Below are positions 1 through 8,130 of a stretch of DNA of 64,000 bases, piece by piece. The stretch covers positions 422,942-486,941 of the forward strand of contig CANMCE010000003.1 of assembly GCA_947496235.1 (NCBI GenBank). Direction: 5' to 3'. The translations under genes were made by a program, and so were the position numbers. The notes beneath the pieces were generated by a model, which saw nothing but the letters and a program-made list of their open reading frames with translations, was not told the origin of the DNA and did not search any database. This DNA is from an uncultured Glaciecola sp. (GTDB taxonomy: Bacteria; Pseudomonadota; Gammaproteobacteria; Enterobacterales; Alteromonadaceae). Within the stretch, counting starts at the first letter, position 1, and every line of letters begins with the position of its first letter.

Positions 1-430
1 CATCTTTAATGCTGGATACCAATTCTGTATTTTTAAAGACAGAAAATTTGCCTGAGCTGGTTAAATCCTCAATGCTTTCTTTTTGCATATGGGGTGTCGA
101 ACTAAACAGCAAGCTTTCAAAGCTCTTTGCCACATCATGCATATCTTCTGGTTTTAATTCGCCGGTTTCCAGAGCCTGAATGGCTACTTTGTGGTAGCCA
201 ATCCACTCGTTCAGTTTATCTATATGGTAACTATTACGGTCGATAGAAAGCGTAGTTTCTAGCAAAATTTGCTCTAAATAGGCTTTTTCTTGTTTGGCTT
301 CCAAGCGTGCAATGTTCCATTCGGTGACTTGCAGACCTATAAAGATGCCGGCTACCACTATAAGCAAGTCAAGGAATGCCGCGAACCAATCTTGACGTTT
401 GAAATGACGAGATATTCGTTGATATAACAT
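1..430 (-). CDS. N-terminal part of a membrane-anchored protein, cut by the window start
   Basis: Only the first 143 codons are present; the gene continues beyond base 1. The start ATG lies at 430-428 behind a GGAGTTGGAA stretch. The protein begins with a short basic segment (MLYQRISRHFKRQDW), then one hydrophobic helix at about residues 17-36 (LDLLIVVAGIFIGLQVTEW), then a soluble part predicted helical. The layout of basic start, single membrane helix ending in a Gln/Thr-Glu-Trp motif and helical soluble part closely matches the divergent gene at 599-1393. I infer that the two are distant paralogues. The family resembles conserved unknown proteins with this signal-anchor layout. No function is claimed. 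Confidence 0.7.
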   Translation of the reverse strand, partial: MLYQRISRHFKRQDWFAAFLDLLIVVAGIFIGLQVTEWNIARLEAKQEKAYLEQILLETTLSIDRNSYHIDKLNEWIGYHKVAIQALETGELKPEDMHDVAKSFESLLFSSTPHMQKESIEDLTSSGKFSVFKNTELVSSIKD

Positions 431-598
431 TTCCAACTCCTTTTGAATGCAATGACCAAATACTGTTAAAGTAAAATAGAAAAAAGAGCAGAATGCGTTT
501 AACTTAATGCGTCTATATGAATGAAATGCTCGATTAACTAAAAAATACCCTGCTTCCGTGTTTAAGCTTACCATTAAATCAGCTCATAGGAGGAACTG

Positions 599-1393
599 AT
601 GTTAAGAAGACTAAGTCGCAAATTGCAGAACTTGCAAGGCATTAAACAATGGTCAATGGAATTTATCATTGTTGTATTTGGTGTCCTCCTCGCCCTTTGG
701 ACTCAAGAATGGGTCAAACAGTTAAATGACAAGGAAACGGCTGATATTATTGCTGAAGCCATGGACCAGGATCTGCTCTTTATGGCAACTGGCACCATGC
801 GACGCTTTAGTGCTCAGCCATGTATGTTGGAAAGTTTGAAAAACCTGGCAACAGTTGTAAAAACGCCTAATGGGGAAGCTTTTGTAAAACCGCCTATCGC
901 CAAAGCAACGGATGAAAGCGATGCGGCGTTTAATACCTATTATCCTGTGCCTTTGTGGTCTTATTACACAAGAGCCTTTGATCGAGCCATTGCCACAGGT
1001 GCATTTGATCATATGTCTATTGAAAAGGTTGAATTGTACGGGGAAGCCTATGGCTGGGTGGTTCAAATGATTGAAATAGAAGAAGCAGAAGATGCACTGA
1101 CTTCTCGTCTAGCCATGGTTGAGATGATTGAACTTATGGATGAATCCACAAGGTTGACCTTGAGTCGCGACATAGCTGCTTTAAATGGTTTAAATGCGTC
1201 TATGCTTAACAGCGGACGTTTTCTGTTTGAAAGCATGAATAAATTGGGTTTACGGCCAAGTGAGGAAAATATCGAACTTTGGCATTACATCAATAAACGC
1301 TCTCAAGAAGTTCGAGGAGATTGCGTACAAGATTTTCCTCTCGATTTTACCGGTAAATATACGGGGAAATCTTGGACAACATCTGTCAATTAG
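599..1393 (+). CDS. Membrane-anchored protein of unknown function
   Basis: 264 residues. A strong ribosome binding site (AGGAGG, about 588-593) sits just before the ATG. The N-terminus is basic and is followed by one hydrophobic helix at about residues 22-38 (FIIVVFGVLLALWTQEW). The rest is a soluble, mostly helical and acidic domain. The helix ending in TQEW parallels QVTEW in the divergent neighbour that starts at 430, so the two look like diverged copies under a shared intergenic region (431-598). A hairpin terminator follows at 1413-1439. I do not recognise a catalytic motif. A single-pass inner-membrane protein with the soluble part facing the periplasm or cytoplasm is the most that can be said. 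Confidence 0.8.
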   Translation: MLRRLSRKLQNLQGIKQWSMEFIIVVFGVLLALWTQEWVKQLNDKETADIIAEAMDQDLLFMATGTMRRFSAQPCMLESLKNLATVVKTPNGEAFVKPPIAKATDESDAAFNTYYPVPLWSYYTRAFDRAIATGAFDHMSIEKVELYGEAYGWVVQMIEIEEAEDALTSRLAMVEMIELMDESTRLTLSRDIAALNGLNASMLNSGRFLFESMNKLGLRPSEENIELWHYINKRSQEVRGDCVQDFPLDFTGKYTGKSWTTSVN

Positions 1394-1412
1394 GAGTTCT
1401 CCCTTGATAAAA

Positions 1413-1439
1413 AAAACGGCCATTAAAGATGGCCGTTTT
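1413..1439. terminator. Bidirectional intrinsic terminator
   Basis: An 11-bp perfect stem (AAAACGGCCAT, loop TAAAG, ATGGCCGTTTT) has A/T tracts on both sides. It lies between the converging genes ending at 1393 and 1462 and can serve both. Confidence 0.85.
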
Positions 1440-1461
1440 ACATTCTAATATATTAGAAGAT

Positions 1462-4155
1462 TTACATAGAGTATCTAGCACCTAAGAAGAATTGGCGTCC
1501 AGTGTGATTATACTCACGCATTAAGTTCAGAGTGCCATCTCCAGTGGTAAATAAACGTTCATATTCATCAGTTAAGTTAATAACCTCAAACGTCACCGTC
1601 AAGTTTTCACTCACGTTGTAGAAGGATGAGAAATCAACTTGAGTCGGACCTGTGGTACCGTGAGCGACGTTACCATTACTGCCAGTAAAGTCAGTTAAAT
1701 AATCATCACGTTTATTAACCGATATACGAGCACCATAATTGTCGGTTTCATAATAAGTCGTAAAGTTGTACGAAGTTTCAGATAACCCTTCAATATCATC
1801 TGCATTTACGTAAGTGTAGTTAGAAGAGATACCAAAATTATCAAATGGCGCAGGTAAGAAGGTAAAGGGTTGTTGATAAATTAACTCATAACCACTCACT
1901 GTGCGCTCTTCAGCATTAATTGGACTGCTATGCTCATAAGGTACTGTGCGAGGATCCAACGCAATTACAGGATCATATTGAGGATCATTATCTATAAAGT
2001 TGTAATAAGCAGGGTCGACTAATCTTTCTTCAGATGATCTTACAATCCAGTTATCAATGTCTTTATAGAATACGGTCGCTGCTAGTAGTGCTTCGTCATC
2101 GAAATACCATTCAACACCAAAATCTACGTTGTTAGACGTGAATGGGTCTAGGAAAGGGTTGCCTACACTAACGGTACCATTGATATAACTAAAACTTGGA
2201 TTACCAGGGTTCAGTGAGCTCAAACTTGGGCGAGTCATCGATTGGGTTAATCCCAAACGAACAACGATGTCATCTGTCGCACTAAGGGCAAAGTTTAATG
2301 CTGGAAGGAAGTTTTTGTAGTCGTTTTCAATTTGTACTACATCACCCTGGATGAAACCTTCAGCACTTGTTGTAGTTTCAACATAACGTACACCATAGTT
2401 AGCACGTAATTCCATATCGCCAATTTCGTACCTAGAATCCATTTCGATGTAGACAGCTTGAGTTTCTTCTCCAACGTTCCAACTTTGAGCAGAACGTGGA
2501 GTCCAAGTAACATCCAATAAATCAGAACTAATAGCATCAAAATCCGCTACCAAGAAAGGCGCTAAAGGACCATCAAAACCGCTACCAAAATCATCTACCG
2601 GCATCATTTCAGCATAACCTACCGCTGAACTTTGATCTGGGAATCCATTGATTTGCTCTTCATCATAGGTTACTTGACGATCGTTATAGGCAAATCCAGC
2701 CTTAATGGTAACATCATCAGTTTCATATACAGCATCTAACTTAATAGTGTCATTTTCGCGCAATACGTCAGTCGCTCGTAACCGACCATCGCTTAAATTG
2801 TAATTGGCAGCATTATTAACGTCGTAACCGTATGTCACGGTTGGAGCGTTCATATTATCTGTAAAATCAAAGGCAAAACTAGTGGTGCCCTGTTGGGTCA
2901 TGTTGTATCTGTATTGCTCAGAACGCGCATCTGATTCTGCTGTACCTGCCATTGCTGTGATGGTGAGATCATCGTTTACAAACCATTCGCCGGAAAGAAC
3001 ATACTGAGAAAAATCCGTGGTTGATTCTTGCAATCGGCTCTCAATTCTTGCTTGAACACCGTCGTAGGAACCTGCTAGCACTTGTTTTCCATTGGGAGCT
3101 ATGGTGATAGCTGTTGGGGTAATTTCATCAAAGGTACTTCTAAACATATGGAAGAAGTTATACATGGTACGTTTGTTATCTAAAGTTGATAACAATGCGT
3201 CCAAGGTTAACGTAAAGTCTTCTGAAGGTGCCCATTGGAAAGAGCCGGTAAAACCTGTTCTTTCTTGTTCATTACCAAAATAATCTGGACGCGGTAATCT
3301 AGGAGTCCAGAGACAGTTGATTGGATCGACTGCGACACCGTCGTCTTCACAAGTCCCTACATCCGGCGTACCCGTCACTACAGTAGAAGATGTATCTGCA
3401 AAAATACCACCACCGTCAAGTACTGGAGTTGTCCAACGTACTGTTCCATAACCTTCTTGACGCACTGTACGATCCGACATTGCCGCTGAAAATAATACCC
3501 CTATGGTATTATCTGCGAAAGTGTTACTAATTAAGAATGCAGCTCTTGGGTCAACTTCTTCGGTAATTGAGTTGTAACCACCTTGCAAAGAAGCCGCCAC
3601 TTTAAATCCATCATAGTCGAAAGGTTTTGCAGAATAGAGGTCGACTGTACCTGCAATTCCACCTTCTTCCATTGAAGCCACTGGAGATTTTTGCACGTCT
3701 ACGCGGTTAAATAGTTCAGAAGCAAATACATTGTAGTCAAAACCACGACCACCATTTACGCCACCGCCTGAATCAGTACCATCTGTACTTGCAGGTACTT
3801 CCATACCATTTAATGTAGTTCTGGTGAAAGATGGGCTTAAACCGCGTAAGGTAATTTGGCGACCTTCACCACCCTCACGAGAAATTGCCACACCAGGCAA
3901 ACGTTGGATTGATTCAGCAATGTTTAAATCAGGAAACTTACCGATATCTTCGGCAACTATGGTTTCTTTATTATTTACAGAGGTTCTTTTTTCTAAAAGA
4001 GATTTGTTTAACGAGCCTCTAAAGCCCGTGACTTCGATAACTTCTAGCTGAGCTTCTGGAGAGCTATCAACTTCTTCAGACTCTTGTGCCTGAACTATGG
4101 TACCAGCCATTGCAAGACCGACCAAAATGGCTATGTTTGATTTTTTAAAGTTCAT
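1462..4155 (-). CDS. TonB-dependent receptor, probably for pectin-derived oligosaccharides
   Basis: 897 residues from the ATG at 4155, chosen because AAGGGGAA precedes it and a signal peptide follows at once (MNFKKSNIAILVGLAMAGTI, cleavage near VQAQ). The frame runs open upstream to 4242 but that extension has no signal. The sequence EVIEVTGFRGSLNKSLLEKR is the segment usual at the start of the plug in Alteromonadales and Xanthomonas receptors. The plug shows IAESIQRLPGVAISR and ITLRGLSPSFTRTTLNG. The rest is a 22-strand-type beta-barrel ending in FFLGARYSM. Such receptors import glycans across the outer membrane using TonB-ExbBD energy. The substrate is inferred from the divergent GH105 and GH28 genes and from the near-matching operator in its promoter (4480-4495). 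No substrate-binding residue shows it directly. Confidence 0.93.
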   Translation of the reverse strand: MNFKKSNIAILVGLAMAGTIVQAQESEEVDSSPEAQLEVIEVTGFRGSLNKSLLEKRTSVNNKETIVAEDIGKFPDLNIAESIQRLPGVAISREGGEGRQITLRGLSPSFTRTTLNGMEVPASTDGTDSGGGVNGGRGFDYNVFASELFNRVDVQKSPVASMEEGGIAGTVDLYSAKPFDYDGFKVAASLQGGYNSITEEVDPRAAFLISNTFADNTIGVLFSAAMSDRTVRQEGYGTVRWTTPVLDGGGIFADTSSTVVTGTPDVGTCEDDGVAVDPINCLWTPRLPRPDYFGNEQERTGFTGSFQWAPSEDFTLTLDALLSTLDNKRTMYNFFHMFRSTFDEITPTAITIAPNGKQVLAGSYDGVQARIESRLQESTTDFSQYVLSGEWFVNDDLTITAMAGTAESDARSEQYRYNMTQQGTTSFAFDFTDNMNAPTVTYGYDVNNAANYNLSDGRLRATDVLRENDTIKLDAVYETDDVTIKAGFAYNDRQVTYDEEQINGFPDQSSAVGYAEMMPVDDFGSGFDGPLAPFLVADFDAISSDLLDVTWTPRSAQSWNVGEETQAVYIEMDSRYEIGDMELRANYGVRYVETTTSAEGFIQGDVVQIENDYKNFLPALNFALSATDDIVVRLGLTQSMTRPSLSSLNPGNPSFSYINGTVSVGNPFLDPFTSNNVDFGVEWYFDDEALLAATVFYKDIDNWIVRSSEERLVDPAYYNFIDNDPQYDPVIALDPRTVPYEHSSPINAEERTVSGYELIYQQPFTFLPAPFDNFGISSNYTYVNADDIEGLSETSYNFTTYYETDNYGARISVNKRDDYLTDFTGSNGNVAHGTTGPTQVDFSSFYNVSENLTVTFEVINLTDEYERLFTTGDGTLNLMREYNHTGRQFFLGARYSM

Positions 4156-4479
4156 TATCGTGTTCCCCTTAACGTGTAAGCAAGGTTTGAATAGTGTGTG
4201 ACTTGAAGCTAATGGATTTAACAACCCTAAAGATTGTTCCAATCAAATTTGGAGAATTTGCAAAAATAAGGCATCGAACAATGCCTTTCCCTGACGCTTT
4301 CGCATCATTGATGTTGTGTGCTGTCATGTGTTTTTCCTAAAGTTTCACTTTTTATGTGTTGGATAAACTTTTAAAAATTGAAAAAGAAAAAACAACCTAG
4401 TCTAATTTCTTTCTCAATGTTAAATGCAACCTCGAAACATAATCACAAGTTTTACATTTGATTTACATACTATACCGTT

Positions 4480-4495
4480 ATGCTACCGGTGGCAA
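4480..4495. promoter_or_regulatory. LacI-type operator, receptor side
   Basis: ATGCTACCGGTGGCAA matches 14 of 16 bases of the perfect palindrome at 4711-4726. On the minus strand it overlaps a possible -35 (TTGCCA, 4495-4490) placed 17 bp from TAGTAT (4472-4467), upstream of the TonB receptor gene. A palindrome with central CG of this kind is typical of LacI/GalR-family sites in sugar-acid regulons. No regulator gene for it lies in the window. Confidence 0.7.
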
Positions 4496-4683
4496 TTGTA
4501 AAAAAGAAATTTTTTTAATATTTTCACTTTTTAATAATGAAATTTAATAAACTAAATACTAATTTAATATTCAATGGTAAGTTTCTATTTGTAACTTATA
4601 TATAAATAATTCAATGTGTTACGCAAAATAAACAATATGAAAATTAATTGTTACATTAATGTATTTTTCTATGGCGTAAAAAG

Positions 4684-4712
4684 TTGACAATTCATTAATA
4701 AATAATCATTAT
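4684..4712 (+). promoter_or_regulatory. Sigma70-type promoter of the pectinase operon
   Basis: A perfect -35 (TTGACA, 4684-4689) is followed after 17 bp by CATTAT (4707-4712), a 4 of 6 match to the -10. The operator at 4711-4726 overlaps the end of the -10 and the likely start site, so a bound repressor would block initiation. Confidence 0.65.
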
Positions 4713-4726
4713 GCTACCGGTAGCAT
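4711..4726. promoter_or_regulatory. LacI-type operator, enzyme side (perfect palindrome)
   Basis: ATGCTACCGGTAGCAT is a perfect 16-bp inverted repeat, 35 bp before the GH105 start codon and directly over the -10/+1 region of the promoter at 4684-4712. Its near copy lies 231 bp away at 4480-4495. The rest of the 605-bp intergenic region (4156-4760) is very AT-rich with no further gene seen. Confidence 0.8.
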
Positions 4727-4760
4727 TTAGCAATTATTTTAATTAGAAAAGGATATAGAA

Positions 4761-5951
4761 ATGGCTTTTAAGTATTTACGTACTTTTGTAACCATATGCA
4801 CTCTAGTTACATCAGTATTCGCCTATTCTTCTACACCACTAGATAACACACAACCATGGCACGTTAGAATGGTTGAATCAGAGATGGTGAGGTTTCCTGA
4901 GGCCTGGCAAATTGATTGGGACGAAGCCCCTTATTGGGACTATGTTCACGGTTTAGATTTACTTGCAATCTCTAAAGTGTACGAAAAAACGCGCGACGTT
5001 CGCTATTTGAATTATATTCTTGGTTACTATGATTTATTAATTGATGATCAAGGCAATATAAAGACCTATGAAGTCGAAAAATATAATATAGATATGATTA
5101 ATCCCGGTAAATTACTGTTTTTCTTATATGAAGAAACTGGGAAAGAAAAATTCATAAAAGCAGCCCATATACTAAGACAGCAACTAGTCGATCACCCAAG
5201 AACCAAGCAAGGTGGATTTTGGCATAAGAAACGCTATCCAAACCAAATGTGGCTTGATGGTTTATACATGGGCGCGCCCTTCTACGCTGAATATATAATG
5301 CGCTATGGCGACATTGCAGAATTAGCAGACGTGTTTAAGCAATTCGAATTAATAGAAGCTAATTTATATGATGAAAAAACTGGGCTTCCTCGTCATGGTT
5401 GGGACGCATCGAAAGAACAAGCTTGGGCTGATAAAGAGACAGGACTGTCTGCGCATCATTGGTCTCGTTCTCTAGGTTGGTATGCCATGGCTATGGTTGA
5501 TGTATTGGAGATTGTGCCTACTCAGCATGCCAAAACACAATGGTTACAAGGGCGTTTTCAGAAATTCATTGATGCTGCGCTGAAATATCAACATACATCA
5601 GGCACTTGGTATCAAGTGACCGACCTAGGTGAACGAGAAGGGAATTATTTAGAAGCCTCAGGCACAGCTATGTTGACTTACTCAATTGCTAAAGGTGTTA
5701 AATTAGGACTACTACCTACATCATATCGACAATACGCTGAAAAAGCCTTTGCTGGTATGATCGATCAGATGATAAGTGTAGATCCTGAAACCAATGTGGT
5801 CACTCTAGAAAAAGTCTGCCGCGTAGCTGGTCTTGGAGGAAACCCATACCGAGATGGGTCGTTTGAATATTATTTGAGTGAGCCTATCACACCGAACGAT
5901 CCCAAAGGCGTTGGGCCTTTTATTCTAGCTGCTTACTATTTAAATAAATAA
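4761..5951 (+). CDS. Exported GH105 unsaturated (rhamno)galacturonyl hydrolase
   Basis: 396 residues with an N-terminal signal peptide (residues 1-21, hydrophobic core TFVTICTLVTSVFA). The rest is an (alpha/alpha)6-barrel glycoside hydrolase of the YteR/YesR type. Family marks are MWLDGLYMGAPFYAEY, where Asp166 sits at the position of the catalytic Asp of GH105; HHWSRSLGWYAMAMVDVLE; LEASGTAMLTYSIAKG; and a C-terminus GSFEYYLSEP...KGVGPFILAAYYL. These enzymes hydrate the 4,5-unsaturated uronic acid left by pectin or rhamnogalacturonan lyases and release it. The GH28 gene follows after 12 bp, so they form one operon behind the operator at 4711-4726. Residues 1-21 suggest a periplasmic location. 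Specificity for galacturonan or rhamnogalacturonan cannot be told from sequence. Confidence 0.93.
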   Translation: MAFKYLRTFVTICTLVTSVFAYSSTPLDNTQPWHVRMVESEMVRFPEAWQIDWDEAPYWDYVHGLDLLAISKVYEKTRDVRYLNYILGYYDLLIDDQGNIKTYEVEKYNIDMINPGKLLFFLYEETGKEKFIKAAHILRQQLVDHPRTKQGGFWHKKRYPNQMWLDGLYMGAPFYAEYIMRYGDIAELADVFKQFELIEANLYDEKTGLPRHGWDASKEQAWADKETGLSAHHWSRSLGWYAMAMVDVLEIVPTQHAKTQWLQGRFQKFIDAALKYQHTSGTWYQVTDLGEREGNYLEASGTAMLTYSIAKGVKLGLLPTSYRQYAEKAFAGMIDQMISVDPETNVVTLEKVCRVAGLGGNPYRDGSFEYYLSEPITPNDPKGVGPFILAAYYLNK

Positions 5952-5963
5952 GAGTAACTATTC

Positions 5964-7403
5964 ATGAGTAATCAAATAGGTAGAAGGCAATTTTTAAAAT
6001 ATGGCGCGGCTAGTTTGGCCGCAGTTCCCTTTCTCTCAGTAATAGGCTGCAGTCAAGCAGTCAATCCTGTAGCAACTACGACAAATGATTGGGATCAAGA
6101 AATTGCGAATATCAAAGCGCGAATTAAACAGCCTGTTTTTCCTTCCCGCCAAGTGCAACTTACAGATTATGGTGTGCAGCCTAATTCACAGCAAGATGTA
6201 GGTGATGCTATAAGGCAGGCCATTGAAGAATTATCCTCTCAAGGTGGAGGCACTTTATTGATACCCGAAGGAAAGTTCTTCATTAAAGGGCCGGTGCATC
6301 TAAAATCCAATATTAACTTTCATTTGGCCGAAGGTGCTATTTTAGAGTTTTCAACTGACCCCGATGATTATAAACCTTATGTATATACCCGATGGGAAGG
6401 AACAGAGCTTATTGGCTATTCACCGTTGATCTATGCGTTCGAACAAGAAAATATTGCGATCACGGGTAAAGGAACTCTTGACGGCGGGGCCAGTGAAGAT
6501 AACTGGTGGCCTTGGAAAGGAAAGTGGAAAGAAGCGCAATGGGGCGACCACCCTAAATTCAATCAAAAATATACTCGTGATGCTATTCAACGGATGGCTG
6601 AGGACGGTGTGGCTGTTGAAGAGCGCGTGTTTGAAGATAACTATTTAAGACCTCCCTTTATTCAACCTTATCGCTGTAGAAATGTTTGGATTGAAGGTGT
6701 AACCATTAATCGCTCACCATTCTGGTTGGTCAACCCGGTCCTATGTAAAAATGTCATCGTCGATGGTATTCACTGTGAAAGCTTTGGTCCTAACTCTGAT
6801 GGCTGTGATCCCGAGTCTTGTACCGACGTGCTAATTCAAAATTGTATTTTCGATACAGGAGATGACTGCATAGCCATTAAATCTGGTCGAAATGCTGACG
6901 GAAGACGAGTCAATCAACCCTGTGAAAATATCATCATTGAAAACTGCCAAATGAAAGCTGGCCATGGCGGTATTGTAATCGGTAGTGAAATCTCTGGCGG
7001 TGTGCGTAATCTGTATGCCCAAGACTGTGTAATGAGCAGTCCTGTGCTTGATAGAGGCATTAGAATTAAAACCAACAGCATACGCGGTGGACATTTATCC
7101 AACTTAAATTATCGAAATATCGATATCGGTCAGGTGAAAGACGCCATAGTGGTGAATTTTCATTATGAAGAAGGCGATGTTGGGAAATTTCCACCTAAGC
7201 TTGAAAATATTCGTATTGATAACTTACATGTGAAAAATGCCAAAAGAGCTTTTATGATGCGTGGTTATGACCATACGCCTATCACTGGGTTAAGTTTGAC
7301 TAACATAACCATTGAAAATGTGGAAAAGCCGTCGATTATTGAAAATGTGACTAAGGTTACCCAATCTAATATTTTGATCGAAAATAAAAACGTCAGTATT
7401 TAG
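5964..7403 (+). CDS. Tat-exported GH28 polygalacturonase, probable lipoprotein
   Basis: 479 residues. The N-terminus GRRQFLKYGAASLAAVPFL is a twin-arginine signal, and SVIGC just after it fits a lipobox, so the folded enzyme is probably lipid-anchored. The body is a right-handed beta-helix with all GH28 active-site residues visible: Asp279 in PNSDGCDP, Asp300-Asp301 in DTGDDCIAIKSG, His334 in GHGGIVIGSE, and Arg367/Lys369 in GIRIKTN. The 21-residue step from Asp279 to Asp300 and the 33-residue step from His to Arg match the classical family. It hydrolyses alpha-1,4-galacturonosyl bonds; the exo- or endo- mode is not clear. It is second in the operon with GH105, and a hairpin terminator follows. 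Confidence 0.95.
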   Translation: MSNQIGRRQFLKYGAASLAAVPFLSVIGCSQAVNPVATTTNDWDQEIANIKARIKQPVFPSRQVQLTDYGVQPNSQQDVGDAIRQAIEELSSQGGGTLLIPEGKFFIKGPVHLKSNINFHLAEGAILEFSTDPDDYKPYVYTRWEGTELIGYSPLIYAFEQENIAITGKGTLDGGASEDNWWPWKGKWKEAQWGDHPKFNQKYTRDAIQRMAEDGVAVEERVFEDNYLRPPFIQPYRCRNVWIEGVTINRSPFWLVNPVLCKNVIVDGIHCESFGPNSDGCDPESCTDVLIQNCIFDTGDDCIAIKSGRNADGRRVNQPCENIIIENCQMKAGHGGIVIGSEISGGVRNLYAQDCVMSSPVLDRGIRIKTNSIRGGHLSNLNYRNIDIGQVKDAIVVNFHYEEGDVGKFPPKLENIRIDNLHVKNAKRAFMMRGYDHTPITGLSLTNITIENVEKPSIIENVTKVTQSNILIENKNVSI

Positions 7404-7415
7404 AGCTCCAATAAA

Positions 7416-7445
7416 AATAGGGAAAGGTGCTACCCTTTCCCTATT
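7416..7445. terminator. Bidirectional intrinsic terminator
   Basis: A 12-bp perfect stem (AATAGGGAAAGG / CCTTTCCCTATT, 6-base loop) follows an A tract. It lies between the converging GH28 gene and the small gene at 7448-7612. Confidence 0.85.
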
Positions 7446-7447
7446 AC

Positions 7448-7612
7448 TCATGCATAAGTATTGATGTTATATCCAGAACTTCCGACAGGCGCGATAACTG
7501 CAGATTCTAAAAGTTGCAATACCGCTTGGCCTTCCTGTTTTTGTTGGTTATTCGACATCTGTGCCGTTTTAACATCGAGTGCATACGCAAGGTTGCTACC
7601 TTGAATATCCAT
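7448..7612 (-). CDS. Small cytoplasmic protein, resembles YjfB-type putative motility proteins
   Basis: 54 residues, start at 7612 (MDIQGSNLAYALDVKTAQMS...) behind AAGG, 6 bases before the ATG. The frame is open up to 7669 but that part lacks a ribosome site. There is no signal peptide or membrane segment. The start (MDIQ..), the Gln-rich middle and the VLQLLESA helix followed by a small flexible tail resemble the short YjfB-like family found near or co-regulated with flagellar genes. That assignment is from memory of the pattern and is tentative. No flagellar gene is present nearby. It diverges from the gene at 7684 with a 71-bp gap. Confidence 0.6.
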   Translation of the reverse strand: MDIQGSNLAYALDVKTAQMSNNQQKQEGQAVLQLLESAVIAPVGSSGYNINTYA

Positions 7613-7683
7613 ACTTTTTTCCTTAATTGCTTGTAGCAATAAGTAAAAGTAGGCAAAATTGCCCACCATTAAATAGTATCGAC

Positions 7684-8004
7684 ATGATAGCCGAAAATAT
7701 GAACAATCTTATTGACGCGTTCAATGACAATTTACAAATTGCTTATCGAAAAGCGGTGGATGCAGACAATAATTTAGATAAGCTGCAAAAAGACGGTAAG
7801 GGCAAGTTTGCCGCTATATTTCCTGATGACTCGCCATTTGAAACCTCAAGCAAACGCTTTATTCCTTATGTACAAGAAATTGCTTCAGATGTTGAACAGT
7901 TGCAGCAATTAAGCGAACAAGAAATAAAAGCAGCGCTTCCAGAAACGGTGAAAAAACTAGAGCTCTTGTTAGCAACCTTGGTTAAATTTAAAACCAGTGT
8001 TTAA
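7684..8004 (+). CDS. Conserved small helical protein of unknown function
   Basis: 106 residues from the ATG at 7684; an ATG at 7699 (MNNLIDAF) is an alternative start. In-frame codons back to 7627 overlap the divergent gene's promoter and look non-coding. The protein is alpha-helical with no signal or membrane segment. The motif DGKGKFAAIF in the middle and FIPYVQEIASDVEQL suggest a compact helical bundle. The pattern recalls small Alteromonadales and Shewanella proteins that carry no reliable function. A terminator hairpin follows at 8075-8101, shared with the converging TraB-family gene. Confidence 0.7.
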   Translation: MIAENMNNLIDAFNDNLQIAYRKAVDADNNLDKLQKDGKGKFAAIFPDDSPFETSSKRFIPYVQEIASDVEQLQQLSEQEIKAALPETVKKLELLLATLVKFKTSV

Positions 8005-8074
8005 TGCCTTGGCACTCGCTGTAAGTCAGTTTGCATAAAACAGATAGCCTAACTAGATTAAAATAGACATAAAA

Positions 8075-8101
8075 AAATCCCCAATATCTAATTGGGGATT
8101 T
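8075..8101. terminator. Bidirectional intrinsic terminator
   Basis: AAATCCCCAAT / ATTGGGGATTT stem with a 5-base loop and a preceding A run, between genes converging from 8004 and 8131. Confidence 0.85.
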
Positions 8102-8130
8102 AACTCTTCATTCGGTTCTCTAAAGTGATT

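Noticed and set aside
4156..4242. N-terminal extension of the TonB receptor frame (29 codons)
   Set aside because: It lies before a good ribosome site and signal peptide start at 4155, has no conserved features and would bury the signal peptide.
7448..7612. Candidate double-glycine precursor for the C39 exporter
   Set aside because: The 54-residue protein has no GG cleavage motif or typical leader and is 21 kb away; it looks like a YjfB-like cytoplasmic protein.
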